Of a stretch of 64,000 bases of DNA, positions 20,001 to 26,341 are shown one piece after another. A program made the translations under genes and the position numbers. Location of the stretch: NCBI RefSeq assembly GCF_036884295.1, contig NZ_CP145608.1, positions 1,364,001-1,428,000 of the forward strand, in the 5' to 3' direction. The notes below the pieces were generated by a model that saw only the letters and a list, made by a program, of their open reading frames with translations, was not told the origin of the DNA and ran no database searches. The stretch comes from Brochothrix thermosphacta DSM 20171 = FSL F6-1036 (GTDB lineage: Bacteria; Bacillota; Bacilli; Lactobacillales; Listeriaceae). Position 1 is the first letter of the stretch, and each line of letters begins with the position of its first letter.

Positions 20001-20159
20001 ATATAAAGCAAAGCTCATCGCATCAAAAAGGGTTGATTTCCCTGCACCTGTTTTCCCTGTAATTAAAAAGATATGTTCGGATGCTAACTCTCGGAAGTCA
20101 ATCACCTGTTTTTTTGCATAGGGTCCAAATGCCTCTATTATCAATTCAATTGGTTTCAT
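17067..20159 (-). CDS. sbcC: DNA double-strand-break nuclease complex ATPase SbcC
   Basis: Rad50-like SMC protein of 1030 residues that works with SbcD to open DNA hairpins and process blocked ends. The N-terminal Walker A is GKTGAGKSTLFDA (about residue 35). Long coiled coils flank the zinc hook CPVCGSESHPH near the middle. The C-terminus holds the signature LSGGESFKASLALALA and Walker B IFIDEGFGTLD. The start codon is one base before the end of sbcD, with AGAGGTG upstream, so the pair is co-translated. Confidence 0.96.
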   Translation of the reverse strand: MKPIELIIEAFGPYAKKQVIDFRELASEHIFLITGKTGAGKSTLFDAMSFALYGEANGDMRDSQSLRSDYADADTPTEVSLTFDTNGVRYRIVRRPQQLLNKKRGSGQRLISGEASLFKLESDTETVLGANIRDVQEAMAGIIPLTVTQFRQIMMIPQNEFRELLMSNSKDKEEILQKLADTAIYKKIQEQLFEKQRESEEVVKVIDRQLQGLRDDYHELAAADENLQQHSDIMAHLATLNQATLAALESTEMQKNSVEQRHTKLQQELAIAQTLIRQWEQREQVTTSLATLEEQAEEQSRQSHLLEQATAAQPIMAWISEQEKIKAAILEKEQLVKTAAEELTLLNSTTDQLTTTKAELEAKREQYLTTKAETAEWQRYLPAWQQLQSLQEQMNTIVKAQEANKEKFDRQVVLLETDNQLVVEAEKHVERAQGQETQRLLITQRMEEQQRWLQLYSEVDELLDASSRDTEAVGYLEQQLAKEVAKSERLQQERSNIIAEERQQLVAQIASQLQEGDACPVCGSESHPHIAEAAHLIDSEKALADIEQLMKGVLSQIEETKIQIRTKQFQIKQTAGHIAASYEKLNVTATTASEQYEWHVQALKDEQAELSALNYVLTYEEAKAKQQRLIANYNRHLEEKQALEVALKTAVAQIRGIASDRQRLEADTPPRPDDLKAVIKAVEEATQIISAFEAEEQSVSERVQANQIQLTKQTAALDSAEKALHTEQERLTEMTNSILEKQRAAGFNDQASFEAACLASEVFLELKEQVTAYQQKYAQLKEQLATLVGVLDGQTYPDIASIQNNLNLCNEERHVIEQRVRVYQQQAGQEEQLINGYRKQQAAIVSAESVYSQVSYLANVARGKNGSKLTFERYVLTAFLDLILEYANPRLRTMTDGRYQLQRQAELTKGNAQSGLELSVIDAYTSKTRHVKTLSGGESFKASLALALALADCIQELSGGMSLETIFIDEGFGTLDPDSLEQAIDMLLDTQANGRLVGIISHVPELKSRIHSKLVINQTAKGSTTHFSFN

Positions 20160-21311
20160 CTATTCACCTCTTCTACTCTCATCAATTACATTTTGCATAA
20201 ACTCACGATCAACATCAGTAAGTGGTTGTTGCTCAACTGTTTCAAAAAACTGCGAAAACAGGGTTAGGATATCCGCTTGTTTTAAATCTTTGAATTGTTG
20301 CCCTTGTTGATGAATAGCCGTTTGTGCTGCCCGCTCTAAATGTAAAAGGTGTGGGAAAACTTCCTTCAAACGACGCATCGGTTCATAAACATCCCCCACA
20401 TCAGTGAGTGTTATTTGTAAATAATCATCCACAGGTCCAAAAGCAGTCGGTTCAGCTAATAAAGCTGCCATCTCGGCTTTGACTAGACGCATGTCTCGTT
20501 GAGGGTGTAAAGGAACTTCACGCATCTGCAACTCTCCCTTTTGCGGGACAGTGATAATGCGAACACTTTTTTGATCCTTTACTTCGGAAAAAGAATATTT
20601 CAATAATGAACCAGAATAACTCACCGTCCCTTGAGGTAGGGTGTCTGTGGTTATTTTTCCTAAAGCATGTGGGCGATGTAAATGACCTAGAGCAGTATAA
20701 TCAAATGCTTTAAATAGTTTTGCACTCACAGCATCAACACCCCCCATTGCTAATGGGCGTTCTGATTCGCTTGGTTCAGCGCCAGTTACGAATAGATGTG
20801 CCATTGCAATTTGACGTTTAGAGCGATCCATTAGTGGTTCAATCTGTTCAATAATCCGTCGCATCGCAGCTTCTTGCGTACGAATGGTACTGTCTTCAAA
20901 GTAGGCAGCCGCTTCGAGATTTTCAAAAAAAGGAATTAACCAAAATTGCACATCGCCAATGGTAACAGGTTTAAAAATTTGACTGATTTGAGTGGTCAAA
21001 TAAAAACCATTTTTCTGATACCAACTGCTACCAAAATTTAAACGATTGCTACTATCATGATTTCCACTAATTGCGACAATCGGAATTTTAAGTTCTAAGT
21101 TAATCGTTGCTAACGTCTCATTTAAAAGTTCGACTGCTTCCAAAGGTGGAATAGCACGATCGTATAAATCACCTGCAATCATTAAAACATCAGCAGCTTC
21201 ATCCTTAAGCAATTCAACGAGTTGTTGCAGTTGATAGGCCTGATCCTCAGTCAATGATTGTCCGGAAACGATTTTACCGAGATGCCAATCAGCTGTATGT
21301 ACAATTTTCAT
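20160..21311 (-). CDS. sbcD: Exonuclease subunit SbcD
   Basis: Mre11-like manganese nuclease of 383 residues. The metallophosphoesterase motifs are in order: DWHLGK near residue 8, GDLYDRAIPP, GNHDSS, and GHLHRPH. The C-terminal capping domain and SbcC-binding tail follow. It is the first gene of the sbcDC pair. About 55 bases separate it from the GNAT gene next door. Confidence 0.96.
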   Translation of the reverse strand: MKIVHTADWHLGKIVSGQSLTEDQAYQLQQLVELLKDEAADVLMIAGDLYDRAIPPLEAVELLNETLATINLELKIPIVAISGNHDSSNRLNFGSSWYQKNGFYLTTQISQIFKPVTIGDVQFWLIPFFENLEAAAYFEDSTIRTQEAAMRRIIEQIEPLMDRSKRQIAMAHLFVTGAEPSESERPLAMGGVDAVSAKLFKAFDYTALGHLHRPHALGKITTDTLPQGTVSYSGSLLKYSFSEVKDQKSVRIITVPQKGELQMREVPLHPQRDMRLVKAEMAALLAEPTAFGPVDDYLQITLTDVGDVYEPMRRLKEVFPHLLHLERAAQTAIHQQGQQFKDLKQADILTLFSQFFETVEQQPLTDVDREFMQNVIDESRRGE

Positions 21312-21366
21312 TCTTGTCTCGTCCTTTCTGTATCTCTGTAATAGTCTAATTATACACTAAAAAAAG

Positions 21367-21882
21367 CTATTGCCCTCCCTTTTCTACACAATAAACAGTG
21401 TGAGGCATATCTATTTGTCTATAATGTTTTATAATCGTCTTAATTGGTGTCATCTGATTGCGTAACGCTACTGCCTGCGAGGCCCTATTTGTATCGCGAA
21501 TAATTGAAAATACTTTATCAGCTCCCAATCTTTTAAAAGCATATTTTTTACACGCTATTGCAGCTTCAGTGGCAAAACCTTGATGCCAATAGTCGGCATT
21601 AAATAAGTAACCGACCTCTAATAAATGTTCACCTTCAACTTCTTGCCAGGTCAAACCACATTGTCCGATAAAGCGTCCATTTTCTTTTAAAATAACTGCC
21701 CATAATCCAATACCGTGATCACGGTAATTGCGTTGTTGTTTTGCTAACCAGTCTGAAACTTCTGTATCGTTAAACGCTCCTTCGTAGGCAGTCATTACTT
21801 TATCATCCTGTAATATTAAACATAAATCAGTGAAATCCTTCGTTGTCATTTCTCTTAAAAAAAGTCTTTCTGTGGTTATCAT
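21367..21882 (-). CDS. GNAT acetyltransferase, RimJ/RimL type
   Basis: 171 residues with the RimJ/RimL-like opening MITTERLFLREMTTKD, the GQCGLTWQEV strand and the acetyl-CoA-binding end LFNADYWHQGFATEAA. Members acetylate protein N-termini, antibiotics or small metabolites; the substrate cannot be told from sequence. It is transcribed toward sbcD, and a GGATGTG site precedes the ATG. Confidence 0.85.
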   Translation of the reverse strand: MITTERLFLREMTTKDFTDLCLILQDDKVMTAYEGAFNDTEVSDWLAKQQRNYRDHGIGLWAVILKENGRFIGQCGLTWQEVEGEHLLEVGYLFNADYWHQGFATEAAIACKKYAFKRLGADKVFSIIRDTNRASQAVALRNQMTPIKTIIKHYRQIDMPHTVYCVEKGGQ

Positions 21883-22055
21883 TTGCTCACATCCTTAACT
21901 ATAATGATACTAGAAGGTACTATTTCCGTTTGTTTTCCCCCTAGCATTAGACCATTTGTGTAATAAATATTAACTTAAACCCTTTTCAATTAGCTGATAA
22001 CCCTCTATAATTAATAAAGAAGTCTTTGAAAATCAATCGACAGGAGTGTCCTATC

Positions 22056-22661
22056 ATGTTTTATAATTTTGCAAGATCTATTATTGCTTTTTGTCTCCTT
22101 GTAATTAATGGACGTTATACTGTCCAAAACAGAGACAAAGTAATTCCTACACCATTCGTACTTGTTTCACCTCACACATCGTGGCTTGAAATTTTGTACT
22201 TAGGTGTAACAATCAAACCGATAAAAATTCATTTTATGGCTAAAGAAGAACTCTTTCATAACAAATTATTTGGTAAAGTTTTACGCGGTTTAAAAGCATT
22301 TCCCGTCAATCGTACAAACCCTGGACCAAGCGCACTTAAAGTCCCTGTTAAGTTGTTAAAAGATGGTAATGTTCTTGGTATTTTCCCTTCAGGTACACGT
22401 AAAAACACTCACAACCAATTAAAACGTGGGGCTGTTACAATTGCTAAAATGGCCAAGGTACCGATTGTACCTGCTTATTACGATGGTCCTCAAAATGTGA
22501 AAGATTGGTTTAAACGCCATAAAGTTACGATTCGTTATGGTGAACCTATCTATATGGATGATGCTAAAACAAAAGAAGCACTTGAAGAAAAATCATTGTT
22601 ATTAGTCGCTGCCTTTGAGAAACTTCGTTTAGAGGTTGAAGCCTCTAAAAAACAAAAATAG
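22056..22661 (+). CDS. plsC: 1-acyl-sn-glycerol-3-phosphate acyltransferase
   Basis: Adds the second acyl chain to lysophosphatidate at the membrane. The start is put at 22056 (MFYNFARSIIAFCLL) because AGGAGTG lies seven bases before it; ten extra upstream codons have no ribosome site. The 201 residues begin with a membrane segment and show the catalytic block as SPHTSWLE, so HX4E replaces the usual HX4D. The GIFPSGTR substrate motif follows. The protein resembles Bacillus YhdO-type PlsC. It is one of the few plus-strand genes here. Confidence 0.93.
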   Translation: MFYNFARSIIAFCLLVINGRYTVQNRDKVIPTPFVLVSPHTSWLEILYLGVTIKPIKIHFMAKEELFHNKLFGKVLRGLKAFPVNRTNPGPSALKVPVKLLKDGNVLGIFPSGTRKNTHNQLKRGAVTIAKMAKVPIVPAYYDGPQNVKDWFKRHKVTIRYGEPIYMDDAKTKEALEEKSLLLVAAFEKLRLEVEASKKQK

Positions 22662-22664
22662 TAT

Positions 22665-22705
22665 AAAAAGAATCATCCGCTATAATGGCAGATGATTCTT
22701 TTTTT
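22665..22705. terminator. Bidirectional terminator between plsC and the TPM-domain gene
   Basis: AAGAATCATC and GATGATTCTT pair across a 13-base loop, with T tracts on both strands. It serves two converging genes. Confidence 0.85.
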
Positions 22706-22717
22706 GCAAAATAAACG

Positions 22718-23563
22718 TTAAAATTTCCGGCTGCTTCCACCGCCGCCGCTTGAACCGCCGCCTCCAAACGAGCCTCCTCCACCAAAACCGCCGCCAGATC
22801 CGCCGCCGAAGCCGCCTCCTGAACCACCACCACGGTTGTTGTTACTGAGTAGTGATAATATCCATAAAATAGTACCGACGTTATTGCCGCCTCCTGAACC
22901 GCCTTTTCCACCTCGACCACTAAAAAGTGCGAGTAGGATAACAATTAACAGGATAGCAATACCAATACCGCCACCAAAACCAGAAGAATTATCTTCTGAT
23001 ACACTCGTATCGACATCATAACCAGCAAAAATAGTATCGTTATTAAACTCATATTCTTTATTAACTTTTACTGCTACTTCTGTAAAGATACCTTTTAACG
23101 CTTTGTCAAAATCATCACTTTTCAAAGCAGCCATATTGTTATCCAAAATGGCACCTGTTCCGCTATCTGTGAGCGCACCTTCGAGCCCGTATCCTACTTC
23201 GATATGGATATTACGATCCCCTTTTGAGAACAGTATCAACACACCATTATCTGTTGCTTTATTTCCTATTTTCCATTTTTCAAATAGTTTAACAGCATAA
23301 TCGTTAATCTCTTGACCTTGTAGACTGTCAACTGTTGCTACCACAATTTGTGGTTTTTCTTTGGTTGATTCATAATTCTTGTTGACATCAATCATGTATT
23401 TAGTCGTATCTGTTGTTAGAATCCCTGCTTCATCAGATACATAAAAAGCCTTTGTTGGTTCAGGATATTTAACAGCTGCATGAACGACTGGTAACGTCAC
23501 AAATGATGTTAACATTATCAAAAGGATACTTACTAAAAAGAGCGGATGGTTTAATTTCCGCAT
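22718..23563 (-). CDS. Secreted TPM-domain protein with Gly/Ser-rich tail
   Basis: 281 residues: a signal peptide ending near VVHAA (about residue 30), a TPM/YgcG-type domain (about 35-180, with FYVSDEAGIL and the VGYGLEGALTD core), a membrane helix around IAILLIVILLALF, then a tail made almost only of Gly, Ser and Phe repeats ending SSRKF. TPM domains are linked to membrane protein quality control and photosystem repair in other organisms; the role in Bacilli is unclear. It lies 26 bases after lemA and forms the common lemA-TPM pair. Confidence 0.88.
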   Translation of the reverse strand: MRKLNHPLFLVSILLIMLTSFVTLPVVHAAVKYPEPTKAFYVSDEAGILTTDTTKYMIDVNKNYESTKEKPQIVVATVDSLQGQEINDYAVKLFEKWKIGNKATDNGVLILFSKGDRNIHIEVGYGLEGALTDSGTGAILDNNMAALKSDDFDKALKGIFTEVAVKVNKEYEFNNDTIFAGYDVDTSVSEDNSSGFGGGIGIAILLIVILLALFSGRGGKGGSGGGNNVGTILWILSLLSNNNRGGGSGGGFGGGSGGGFGGGGSFGGGGSSGGGGSSRKF

Positions 23564-23589
23564 AACGAGACACCTCCCAGTGACTTTAA

Positions 23590-24156
23590 TTAGTCGAGAT
23601 CAACGGTTGGTGCTTTGTCTGCTCCAGCTGTCGCTTCGAAGAATTTCATTTTCTCAAAACCAAACATTCCCGCAACAATTGAACCTGGGAAACGTTTTGT
23701 TTTGGCATTGTAATCTTTAACGACTTTATTATAACGATCACGTTCAACTGAAATACGGTTTTCTGTACCCGCTAACTCGTCCATTAATTTTGTAACATTT
23801 TCATTTGATTTTAAATCAGGATAATTCTCTGTGACTACTAACAAACGTGAAAGTGCGCTATCTAACTGATTACTAGCTTCAACCTTTTCATTTGTTGATT
23901 TCGCAGAACCATACTGAGTACGTGCTTCAGCAATTTGACCAAAGACTTCTTTTTCTTGTTTCATACTTCCTTTAACACTGTTTACTAGGTTAGGAATTAA
24001 ATCAAAACGACGTTGTAATTTAGAATCAACGTTTGCCCATTGTTCTTCGACATCATTTTGTACAGTCACCAAACTATTGTAAGTACTCACAACTGGAATA
24101 GCTACAACTGCTAAAATAGCAACAATAATAATACCTATTTTCATCCAACTTTTCAC
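23590..24156 (-). CDS. lemA: LemA family membrane protein
   Basis: 188 residues: an N-terminal membrane helix (about 7-24) and the helical LemA domain with VEEQWANVDSKLQRRFDLIP, which fits the family very well. The start is GTG at 24156 with GGGGAATG seven bases upstream. LemA proteins occur next to TPM-domain genes in many bacteria; the biochemical role is not settled. Confidence 0.93.
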   Translation of the reverse strand: MKSWMKIGIIIVAILAVVAIPVVSTYNSLVTVQNDVEEQWANVDSKLQRRFDLIPNLVNSVKGSMKQEKEVFGQIAEARTQYGSAKSTNEKVEASNQLDSALSRLLVVTENYPDLKSNENVTKLMDELAGTENRISVERDRYNKVVKDYNAKTKRFPGSIVAGMFGFEKMKFFEATAGADKAPTVDLD

Positions 24157-24412
24157 TTTTCATTCCCCATTTCATTTCATCTAAATTAGTTACTATCCGA
24201 CTAGTTTAATTATACACTAAAGTAAAAGTAGTTATCAATTGGATATCTTTTTATACTACACATTGCTATACTATCTACAATAGTTAAAAAATCATTTTCA
24301 GTAAATAACACTTGTAATAGAAGTAATGAAGAAACCGTATGTTTTTCTCATCAACTAGTACAAAAAGTCATAGTCACTTAAATAATGTTGAAGCTAAAAG
24401 GGGGTTGATAGA

Positions 24413-24607
24413 ATGATCGCTAATATTATTGGTCCAATAATTGTTTTTCTTTCAATTACTGTAGGTGTTTTTGGACTTTTACTAATTATCATTAGTCTTT
24501 TTTCAAAAACAAAACTTTCTAAATATGGGCTAATTTGTATAATTGTCGGTATTTTGATGTATGCTGCGACATTTTTGTTCAACCTACTAGATTCCAGTCA
24601 TTGCTGA
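24413..24607 (+). CDS. Small two-helix membrane protein, unknown
   Basis: 64 residues in two hydrophobic segments (about 4-30 and 38-58) joined by the basic loop SKTKLSKYG, ending DSSHC. The AGGGGGT site seven bases before ATG is good, so it is probably real. It points toward the cluster of 23-residue peptide genes and is the nearest other gene to them; a link as an immunity or partner protein is conceivable but unsupported. I do not recognise a family. Confidence 0.55.
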   Translation: MIANIIGPIIVFLSITVGVFGLLLIIISLFSKTKLSKYGLICIIVGILMYAATFLFNLLDSSHC

Positions 24608-24618
24608 AAAGTAATATG

Positions 24619-24698
24619 AAAAATAGACTGCTGATTTTCGATTAAATATCAAAAATAGACTGCTGATTTTCGATTAAATATCAAAAATCAACAGTCTA
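24619..24698 (-). terminator. Terminator hairpin with one arm tandemly duplicated
   Basis: A 32-bp unit (starting AAAAATAGACTGCTGATTTT) repeats at 24619 and 24651 and is followed by the complementary arm AAAATCAACAGTCTA (24684-24698). On the minus strand this gives one 5' arm and two alternative 3' arms, each followed by five T residues. It could end the transcript of the peptide genes upstream. Confidence 0.7.
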
Positions 24699-24895
24699 AT
24701 TAAGTTTAGTTAATATAATAGAAGCACATTAATATTAGGGGGTAATGCTAGATCAGTTGTTTCTTTAACGTACAAAGTCAAACAGTATCAAATTAAGCAT
24801 GCTGTTCTCATATTTTGTAAATTAAGAAATATAAGACTTCAAATAAATGCTATATTGCCTCTTTTATAAGTCCCCTATTTAATATGAACTCTATC

Positions 24896-24926
24896 TTATA
24901 AAAAGTCCGGATTTCTTTGGGGTACT
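24896..24926 (-). terminator. Weak terminator candidate after the first peptide gene
   Basis: On the minus strand AGTACC and GGACT can form a five-pair bulged stem followed by TTTTTAT, 20 bases past the stop codon. Pairing is weak. Confidence 0.3.
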
Positions 24927-24944
24927 AACGAGATCAACTATTAA

Positions 24945-25016
24945 TTAACATGCTGAAATTCCGATTAATGTGAAGAATGGGACTGCGAAGAACCCAAGGA
25001 TCGCTGCTGTAAACAT
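24945..25016 (-). CDS. 23-residue hydrophobic peptide ending in Cys (copy 1, type A)
   Basis: Exactly 23 codons plus stop. The product begins MFTAAILGFF, has VPFF around residues 12-15, and ends LIGISAC, the last residue being cysteine. AAGGAGGTG lies seven bases before the ATG, about as strong as any site in the window. The protein is identical to the copy at 25170-25241; their two nucleotide differences are both synonymous. There is no Lys/Arg N-region, so it is not a classical signal peptide, but the last four residues ISAC fit a lipobox. Too short for routine gene callers. Function unknown; a peptide signal, leaderless bacteriocin or membrane toxin are alternatives. Confidence 0.8.
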   Translation of the reverse strand: MFTAAILGFFAVPFFTLIGISAC

Positions 25017-25049
25017 TTGAACACCTCCTTTTTAACTTTTTTATAATTA

Positions 25050-25121
25050 TTAACAAAATTTAATTGATGCTAATCCACCGACTAAAAGTAATGGTGCTGC
25101 AAATAAAAGTCCTACTACCAT
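25050..25121 (-). CDS. 23-residue hydrophobic peptide ending in Cys (divergent member)
   Basis: Same size as its neighbours (23 residues) but a different sequence. It starts MVVGLLFAAP, has a hydrophobic Leu/Gly core, and ends LASIKFC, again with a terminal cysteine. AGGAGGTG precedes the ATG by eight bases. It carries one lysine near the end and a central proline at residue 10, where types A and B have proline at 13. The lipobox fit is poorer (IKFC). It lies between the two type A genes, 33 bases upstream of copy 1, so the three are probably one transcript. Function unknown. Confidence 0.75.
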   Translation of the reverse strand: MVVGLLFAAPLLLVGGLASIKFC

Positions 25122-25169
25122 TATGCTCACCTCCTGTTCAACTTATTTTTGAAAATATATTTTTTCTGA

Positions 25170-25241
25170 TTAACATGCTGAAATTCCGATTAACGTGAAG
25201 AATGGGACTGCGAAGAACCCAAGGATTGCTGCTGTAAACAT
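25170..25241 (-). CDS. 23-residue hydrophobic peptide ending in Cys (copy 2, type A)
   Basis: Encodes the same protein as 24945-25016: N-terminus MFTAAILGFF, C-terminus LIGISAC. The codons for Ala5 and Thr16 differ only at the third position, so two copies have diverged without changing the peptide. AGGAGGTG precedes the ATG. It is the first gene of a probable three-gene run (25241 to 24945), itself downstream of the type B gene at 25356-25427. Confidence 0.8.
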   Translation of the reverse strand: MFTAAILGFFAVPFFTLIGISAC

Positions 25242-25272
25242 TTGAACACCTCCTGCCTGTTTTAAATAATAA

Positions 25273-25320
25273 TTAACGATAATAAGTGCTCCTGAAACAT
25301 AAAATAGCACTAAGCATCAT
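25273..25320 (-). other. Possible decayed peptide gene between type A and type B copies
   Basis: A short frame of 15 codons (MMLSAILCFRSTYYR) has AAGGTG four to seven bases upstream and fills the gap where another 23-codon gene could have stood. It lacks the family length, the proline and the terminal cysteine. It may be a degenerate copy or a chance frame. Confidence 0.25.
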
Positions 25321-25355
25321 CTGTCACCTTATTTAATTTGCTGTCTATTTACTCA

Positions 25356-25427
25356 TTAACATGCCGAAACTCCTACTAGTGCAAGAAATGGAATAAACGC
25401 CATACCTACTAATGTCAGTACCATCAT
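25356..25427 (-). CDS. 23-residue hydrophobic peptide ending in Cys (copy 1, type B)
   Basis: Begins MMVLTLVGMAF, contains IPFL around residues 12-15 and ends LVGVSAC. Three ATGs stand in a row; the middle one (25427) gives 23 residues and an eight-base distance from GGAGG, matching all the other members. Type A and type B share Met1, Gly8, Pro13, Phe14, Leu17, Gly19, Ser21 and Cys23, so they are related. A duplicated regulatory block lies about 165 bases upstream (25593-25656). Function unknown. Confidence 0.8.
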   Translation of the reverse strand: MMVLTLVGMAFIPFLALVGVSAC

Positions 25428-25592
25428 CATAATCACCTCCTTAAAATCATAATTAAAATTGTGTCTTCACTGTATTACCAGTGAAGATATCATCGTTATT
25501 TTTTCAATATTGCAATTATTCAGGCTTCGAAAAACACCTTATAATTTTCAAGTGATTTTCCTTTTTACGCGTTGACCTTAATTTTAATAACC

Positions 25593-25656
25593 CCTTGTTT
25601 AAACAGTGATTTCTTATCATAAATTCACTTTTAGTGTCATTTATGAACCAAAAAAA
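25593..25656 (-). promoter_or_regulatory. Regulatory block, copy A, upstream of peptide genes
   Basis: About 64 bp that recurs at 26101-26166. Conserved cores include GTGATTTCTTATCATAA, TTCACTTTTAGTGTCA and ATAAACCAAAAAA-like sequence (plus strand). CACT-TTT-AGTG is a perfect short palindrome and AGTGA...TCACT flank an inner TATGAT. It is better conserved than the leader between it and the peptide gene, so it probably holds a promoter and operator. No regulator can be named. Confidence 0.55.
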
Positions 25657-25713
25657 TATCATCAATAAAGACAGTCAATTAATATAGCTTAAAATCACAC
25701 CTTTAATCAATAC

Positions 25714-25758
25714 AATAAAAAAGAGAATTTCCAATCAATAATCGAAAATAAATCCTCT
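25714..25758 (-). terminator. Terminator between the two peptide transcription units
   Basis: On the minus strand AGAGGATTT and AAATTCTCT pair across a 19-base loop and are followed by TTTTTATTG. It would end the transcript of the type B copy 2 gene and isolate the downstream unit. Confidence 0.65.
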
Positions 25759-25877
25759 ATTTTATGAGGGAATGTTCACTGATTTCAGATGTTCTTTCTG
25801 GTTTAATTACTAATTTTTGTCGCATTTCAACTTTAAGGCTGTTTTCATTTTATTGCTAAAAAGTCACTTTCAACTTA

Positions 25878-25949
25878 TTAACATGTTGAAACGCCAACTA
25901 AAGCAAGAAACGGAATAAACGCCATACCTACTAACGTCAGTACCATCAT
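25878..25949 (-). CDS. 23-residue hydrophobic peptide ending in Cys (copy 2, type B)
   Basis: Begins MMVLTLVGMAF and ends LVGVSTC. Compared with the gene at 25356-25427, seven codons differ only synonymously and one changes Ala22 to Thr. Such a pattern is strong evidence for selection on the peptide. GGAGG lies eight bases before the ATG. It stands alone between its own regulatory block (26101-26166) and a terminator (25714-25758). Confidence 0.8.
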   Translation of the reverse strand: MMVLTLVGMAFIPFLALVGVSTC

Positions 25950-26100
25950 TGATATCACCTCCTTAAAATTTTTGGAGAATATAGCTATTTACTATTCCTG
26001 TCAGATAAAACATTATGATAGCTTATTTGAATGTAAAAGAAACTTAACTGTGATTATTTGGAAGCTCTCTTTTGTCACTCGCTATCCTAGTTTTATAATA

Positions 26101-26166
26101 CCTTGTTAATAATGTGATTTCTTATCATAATTTCACTTTTAGTGTCAGTTATAAACCAAAAAAAAA
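26101..26166 (-). promoter_or_regulatory. Regulatory block, copy B, upstream of peptide gene
   Basis: Second copy of the block at 25593, with CCTTGTT, GTGATTTCTTATCATAA, TTTCACTTTTAGTGTCA and an A-rich run at its upstream end. It is about 150 bases before the ATG at 25949. The intervening leader is not conserved between the two units apart from the TTTTAAGGAGGTGAT ribosome site. Confidence 0.55.
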
Positions 26167-26191
26167 AAAGACACCCCAAATTGAGAATGTC
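26158..26191 (-). terminator. Small hairpin with long T run
   Basis: On the minus strand GACATTC and GGGTGTC can pair (two G-T pairs) and are followed by about twelve T residues. It abuts the regulatory block and may be a back-up terminator for ccdC. Confidence 0.4.
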
Positions 26192-26245
26192 CGTTAATAT
26201 ATTTTGATGTTGCATTTTAATCCTATGATGATATCACTACAGATA

Positions 26246-26288
26246 ATAAAAAAGATGGGTTTCCGATTATTACCAGAAAACCCACCTT
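26246..26288 (-). terminator. Terminator after ccdC
   Basis: AAGATGGGTTT (26252-26262) pairs with AAACCCACCTT (26278-26288) with one mismatch. The minus strand continues with six T residues. Confidence 0.75.
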
Positions 26289-26341
26289 ATACGTTAAGTG
26301 TATTACTAGATGAAGGTATCATTGTTTCACAAAATACTTCA

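Noticed and set aside
22645-22944. A 99-codon minus-strand frame rich in Ala and Val
   Set aside because: It is an out-of-frame reading of the Gly/Ser-rich tail of the TPM-domain gene, whose low-complexity DNA is open in several frames.
24720-24790. AGGGGGT followed by ATG at 24744 as a further plus-strand peptide gene
   Set aside because: The frame ends after seven codons and shares nothing with the 23-residue family.
25790-25850. MKTALKLKCDKN frame on the minus strand near 25840
   Set aside because: Twelve codons without a Shine-Dalgarno; it lies in the leader/terminator region and is not repeated.
24945-25949. Peptides as AgrD-type cyclic lactone precursors or Rgg/SHP peptides
   Set aside because: AgrD has an internal cysteine and charged tail plus agrB/C/A neighbours, and SHPs have a basic N-terminus next to an rgg gene; none of these is found here.
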